From the NCBI GenBank assembly GCA_910890315.1, contig CAJVGD010000046.1, positions 310,001-374,000 on the forward strand: 64,000 nucleotides of DNA. The letters run 5' to 3'. Numbering within the stretch: the first letter of the stretch is position 1; each line of letters begins with the position of its first letter. A program made the position numbers and the translations under genes. The notes beneath the pieces were generated by a model. That model searched no databases. It saw nothing but the letters and a program-made list of their open reading frames with translations, and was not told the DNA's origin. Shown here in pieces: positions 61,301 through 64,000 of the stretch. This DNA comes from Serendipita indica DSM 11827. Its lineage: Eukaryota > Basidiomycota > Agaricomycetes > Sebacinales > Serendipitaceae.

Positions 61301-62254
61301 GTTATCGAGCAACGAGCTGCAGAAATGGTTTTCTCTTTGCCCGTCTCAAAGCGAACGCTCGAGGAGCTGCAAGAGGCACTCGATCTCGCTACGAATGCCC
61401 AACGTTTCTTGTTCGAATTATCCGAGGACACCAGCAAGGGTGGTCTGCCATATGACAAGGACATGGCTTCTCAGCGACATCGTTACCTCGGATCTCTCTT
61501 ACGAAAGGGCACTGAACAGATATCTCAGCAGCAGGAGTATGAAAAAGAGCATCACGCCAAGCTCGAGGCGGCTCGTGCGTTTAGAATGGCGGAAAAGGCT
61601 GCCGCAGAGGCGAAAGAGGTTCGTAGTCACGCCCCCGTTGGAAATTGTCGTCTCATTCTGGGATAGAAAGCGAGGCTGGAAGAACTGCAACGGGAGGCCG
61701 CTGCATTGGCAGAAGAACGACGGAAAGCCAGAGAGGAAGCCGCGTTATGGGCCGCTCAACACAAGGACGATTCATCCGACGAGGATAAGCCTAAACGGAA
61801 GAAGAAGGGTAAGGCAGCTGGTGATGATCTATTCGACGACGACGATGAAGCTGCGACCGAACCTCGAAAGGAACCAAAGGAGAAGAAGGAACGCAAACCA
61901 CGGATTACAGCGCGCAAGCGGAAAGGCAAAGATGCCCAGACGGGTGACGAAGGCCTTAGTAGTGGAGAAGATGCGGAAAAGACTGAGAGGCCGAGGAAGC
62001 GATTGACAAAGAAGCGTGTTGTGAACGATGATGAAGAGGAAGAGGTCGATCAACGAGCGCGGAAGAAGTTGTGAGTATTCATTCGAGCGTCCCAGCTACT
62101 TTGGTTGACTATAAACCTTTACAGCAAAACATCGGATCTTATTGAGGATTCTGACGAGGAGTTGGAGCGAATTGATCGCATCGAGGCGGAGAGGTTACGG
62201 CTAAGCAAAGCGGTGATCAGCGACGACGCAGGAGAAGACGCCAACATGTCATAA
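58353..62254 (+). CDS. CTR9: CTR9, TPR subunit of the Paf1 transcription elongation complex
   Basis: This is the scaffold of the Paf1 complex, which travels with RNA polymerase II and supports histone H2B and H3 marking. Recognisable order: RALEIDIGDQEVITIDLDAL; WTQLASEYWRRGWLDSAQRI; VYLLMAGIQMDSARAAPKMK; ARIMYMQRKYREALQLYQRI; NHWVPQLLLGLESLNAS; KALLAYQDARRISEQ; ILYNLARVYEDQDETALAKD; YAAEFYERALNLDPSCSVAA; NMGHCYYMRDEYERAIESYE; YNIAVIEQRAAEMVFSLP. The C-terminal segment is a coiled coil (AARAFRMAEKAAAEAKEV) and then an acidic/Lys-rich tail ending DDAGEDANMS. It has over ten introns. The N-terminus is unresolved: the ATG at 58353 lies one frame off the RALEIDIG segment, and a stop (TGA) precedes it in the right frame, so a small upstream exon or splice is needed. 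Confidence 0.88.
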
Positions 62255-62480
62255 CAGCAGCTTGCCGTGTTCTGAACAAGTATCTGTCGTGCATTGAGAA
62301 AGTTAACGTACAGTGCACACCGCGCACGTTCATCGGATGCTCCGGAGCGCTGTAGTGTATCCACTGTTTACTGTATCTTTAATGAACTAATAAAGTCCAA
62401 AAGCATATCCGGAGCCTTTCGTGCTCCGACGTTTGGAGCTTTTCGTTGAGTCAGTTCTTTCCTTCTGCCACGCCTTGGTC

Positions 62481-64000
62481 ATGACTTCGCCCATGCCATT
62501 TTCGTCGTCATGGTCGACAGACAGGGCACTTGTACAGCGCTATGCGGCTTCTAGGGGTCAAGTAGACGCCACACCCGAGCTAGAAGATGCCTGGCACTCC
62601 CCAACAAGTCCCTCTTCCCCCTTTCCCGGAGGAGAAGACCGCCCACTTCTTACTTCTCGTATATCACCAGCAGTAAATCATGTCTCTTCGGCCGGGAAAT
62701 GGGCACAAGACAGCGATAATGACCACTCACGACCAACGCCGACAATAAATGTGACTGAATCAACACCTCTGATTCCCCATGAACCCTCTGGAGGGTCTGC
62801 TAGGCCGGGAGATCGTCAGGAGTGGTGGAGCGAAGTTCGAACATTGTGTGCTTTCACTTTGCCAGTGTTAGGGTAAGTTGCGCGCGATATTAGGAGGACT
62901 TACTACTAAAAATTATTAATTAGCACTCATATCTGTGAATATTCCTTATCTATTGCACCCGTCATCTCTACCGGGCATATTTCGACAGAGGCCTTGGCTG
63001 CAGTCACTCTTGGGACAATGACTGCGTCAGTCACGGGCTTCTCCATCATCATAGGATTCAGCACGGCCCTAGATACGATGCTTCCATCTGCGTGGACATC
63101 CGGGACACCTTCTCTAGTTGGACTATGGACCCTTCGCATGTTCGTTTTGATGACTGCTATTCTGATTGTGAGTTCATGCTGTCCGAAATACAGAAATCTG
63201 ACTGCTAGACAGCCCATTGCAATGTTATGGCTGAATGCCGAAGTAATATTGCTGGCGTTACGTCAAGAGCCGGAGATTGCCAAACTAGCAGGCATTTATC
63301 TACGTTGGTTTATGCTTGGACTACCAGCCTATGCCTTCAACGCTATCGTAAGGTATAACCTCCACCTCCAAGCTGTCCAAGCACTCACATTCCTCACCAG
63401 GCGTTTCTTCCAGTCACAAGGTATGCTCAAGTAACTCGGTACATAGGAAATTGATCATGAAGAGAAGGGCTCTTCAGTGCACCAACCCGAATTGTGGTCA
63501 TCGTTGCTCCGATCAATATACTGCTCAACTGGCTTCTCGGTGAGTACGGAATCAGGATATGCGCAAGGAAAATTGACAAAACGGGACAGTTTGGGGGCCA
63601 GATTGGATCCGCCTGGGCTTCATTGGCGCGCCAATTGCGACAGCAATCTCTCTAAATCTGACATCTTGTCTTTACACATTCTATGGGCTCTGGTTCACAT
63701 CCAAGGTTGCGTGGCATCCCGTGAACAAAGAGTGCCTGCACGACCTTCGTCGCCTCTTCAGGTTGGGTTTTGCAGGCGTTGCACAAATCGCAGCTGAGGT
63801 GATTAGCCCACAGGATCTGTCTTCAACTGACACATTCCGCATAGTGGTGGTCATGGGAACTCTGCGGATTGGTCGCTAGCCAAATTGGCTCCCTGGAGCT
63901 GGCTGTCCAGTCTGTCTTGCTTGTTTCCGCGTCGACTTCGTATCAAGCACCTTACGCTCTCAGCTCTGCTACATCGGTCAGGTAGGAAATTCACAACATT
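62481..64000 (+). CDS. MATE-family multidrug/metabolite efflux transporter (partial, cut by window end)
   Basis: This is a membrane antiporter of the MATE family, eukaryotic (yeast Erc1/Ythr-like) branch, which exports organic compounds in exchange for protons. The first about 130 residues (from MTSPMPFSSSW at 62481) are a hydrophilic Ser/Pro tail. Membrane segments follow: CAFTLPVLG joined to THICEYSLSIAPVISTGHIS, then TEALAAVTLGTMTASVTGFS and IIIGFSTALDTMLPSAWTSG. After further introns come IYLRWFMLGLPAYAFNAIVR, RRFFQSQG (the conserved Gln-containing turn) and VIVAPINILLNWLL. Then come IRLGFIGAPIATAISLNLTS and EWWSWELCGLVASQIGSLEL. The 3' part lies outside the window. Confidence 0.88.

Overview
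This window looks like a gene-dense piece of a basidiomycete (Agaricomycotina) nuclear genome. Genes lie on both strands. Most are cut by many introns of about 45-60 nt, intergenic gaps are usually under 300 bp, and the proteins are eukaryotic housekeeping and fungal families. A heme peroxidase of the cytochrome c peroxidase type, a copper amine oxidase, a basidiomycete-style membrane-anchored receptor-like protein and an alpha-arrestin fit a filamentous basidiomycete. A Cantharellales (Rhizoctonia/Ceratobasidium-like) origin is my guess only.

Layout, left to right. 1-0.6 kb: possible partial exon at the edge. 0.6-5.1 kb (-): YTA7/ATAD2-type AAA-bromodomain chromatin ATPase. 5.8-6.9 kb (+): WHI2-like BTB protein. 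7.3-11.1 kb (+): YPP1/TTC7 TPR protein. 11.1-13.8 kb (+): copper amine oxidase. 13.8-16.1 kb (-): tandem pair of GST-fold (FAX-like) genes. 16.5-17.5 kb (+): WBP4 splicing factor. 17.6-18.3 kb (-): ribosomal protein S23. 18.5-19.3 kb (-) and 19.3-20.2 kb (+): RPR2 RNase P subunit and ZCCHC9 zinc-knuckle protein, head to head 56 bp apart. 20.5-22.0 kb (+): cytochrome c peroxidase. 22.2-23.9 kb (+): Mg-chelatase-like AAA protein. 24.3-26.3 kb (+): unnamed single-pass membrane protein. 26.4-29.6 kb (-): VPS53. 29.7-30.3 kb (-): prefoldin 4. 30.5-33.0 kb (+): sphingosine-1-phosphate lyase. 33.2-33.8 kb (-): Yippee. 34.1-37.0 kb (+): secreted subtilase. 37.2-38.0 kb (+): short SGT1. 38.4-41.2 kb (+): alpha-arrestin. 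41.5-43.2 kb (+): ATG3. 43.3-44.9 kb (-): LYAR. 45.0-46.6 kb (-): PIG-U. 46.8-51.5 kb (+): Zn2Cys6 transcription factor. 51.9-52.9 kb (+): degenerate RNase H-like gene. 53.1-55.4 kb (+): tandem dienelactone hydrolases. 55.4-58.3 kb: no convincing gene. 58.35-62.25 kb (+): CTR9. 62.5 kb to the edge (+): MATE transporter, cut by the window.

I see no operon-like system, CRISPR, virus-like element or transposon. Functions cluster only loosely: membrane traffic and lipid signalling (YPP1, VPS53, S1P lyase, arrestin, ATG3, PIG-U), RNA and ribosome work (WBP4, S23, RPR2, ZCCHC9, LYAR), and chromatin/transcription (YTA7, CTR9, the Zn2Cys6 factor).

The most unusual signal is in gene architecture. Six genes have a first coding exon of only 3-15 nt: WBP4 (the ATG alone), RPS23, PFDN4, SGT1, LYAR and ATG3. 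LYAR also needs an 8-nt internal micro-exon to rebuild its first zinc finger. At least three, and perhaps five, introns have GC-AG rather than GT-AG ends. Exon joins were read by eye by requiring phase and family conservation; they are not confirmed by transcripts.
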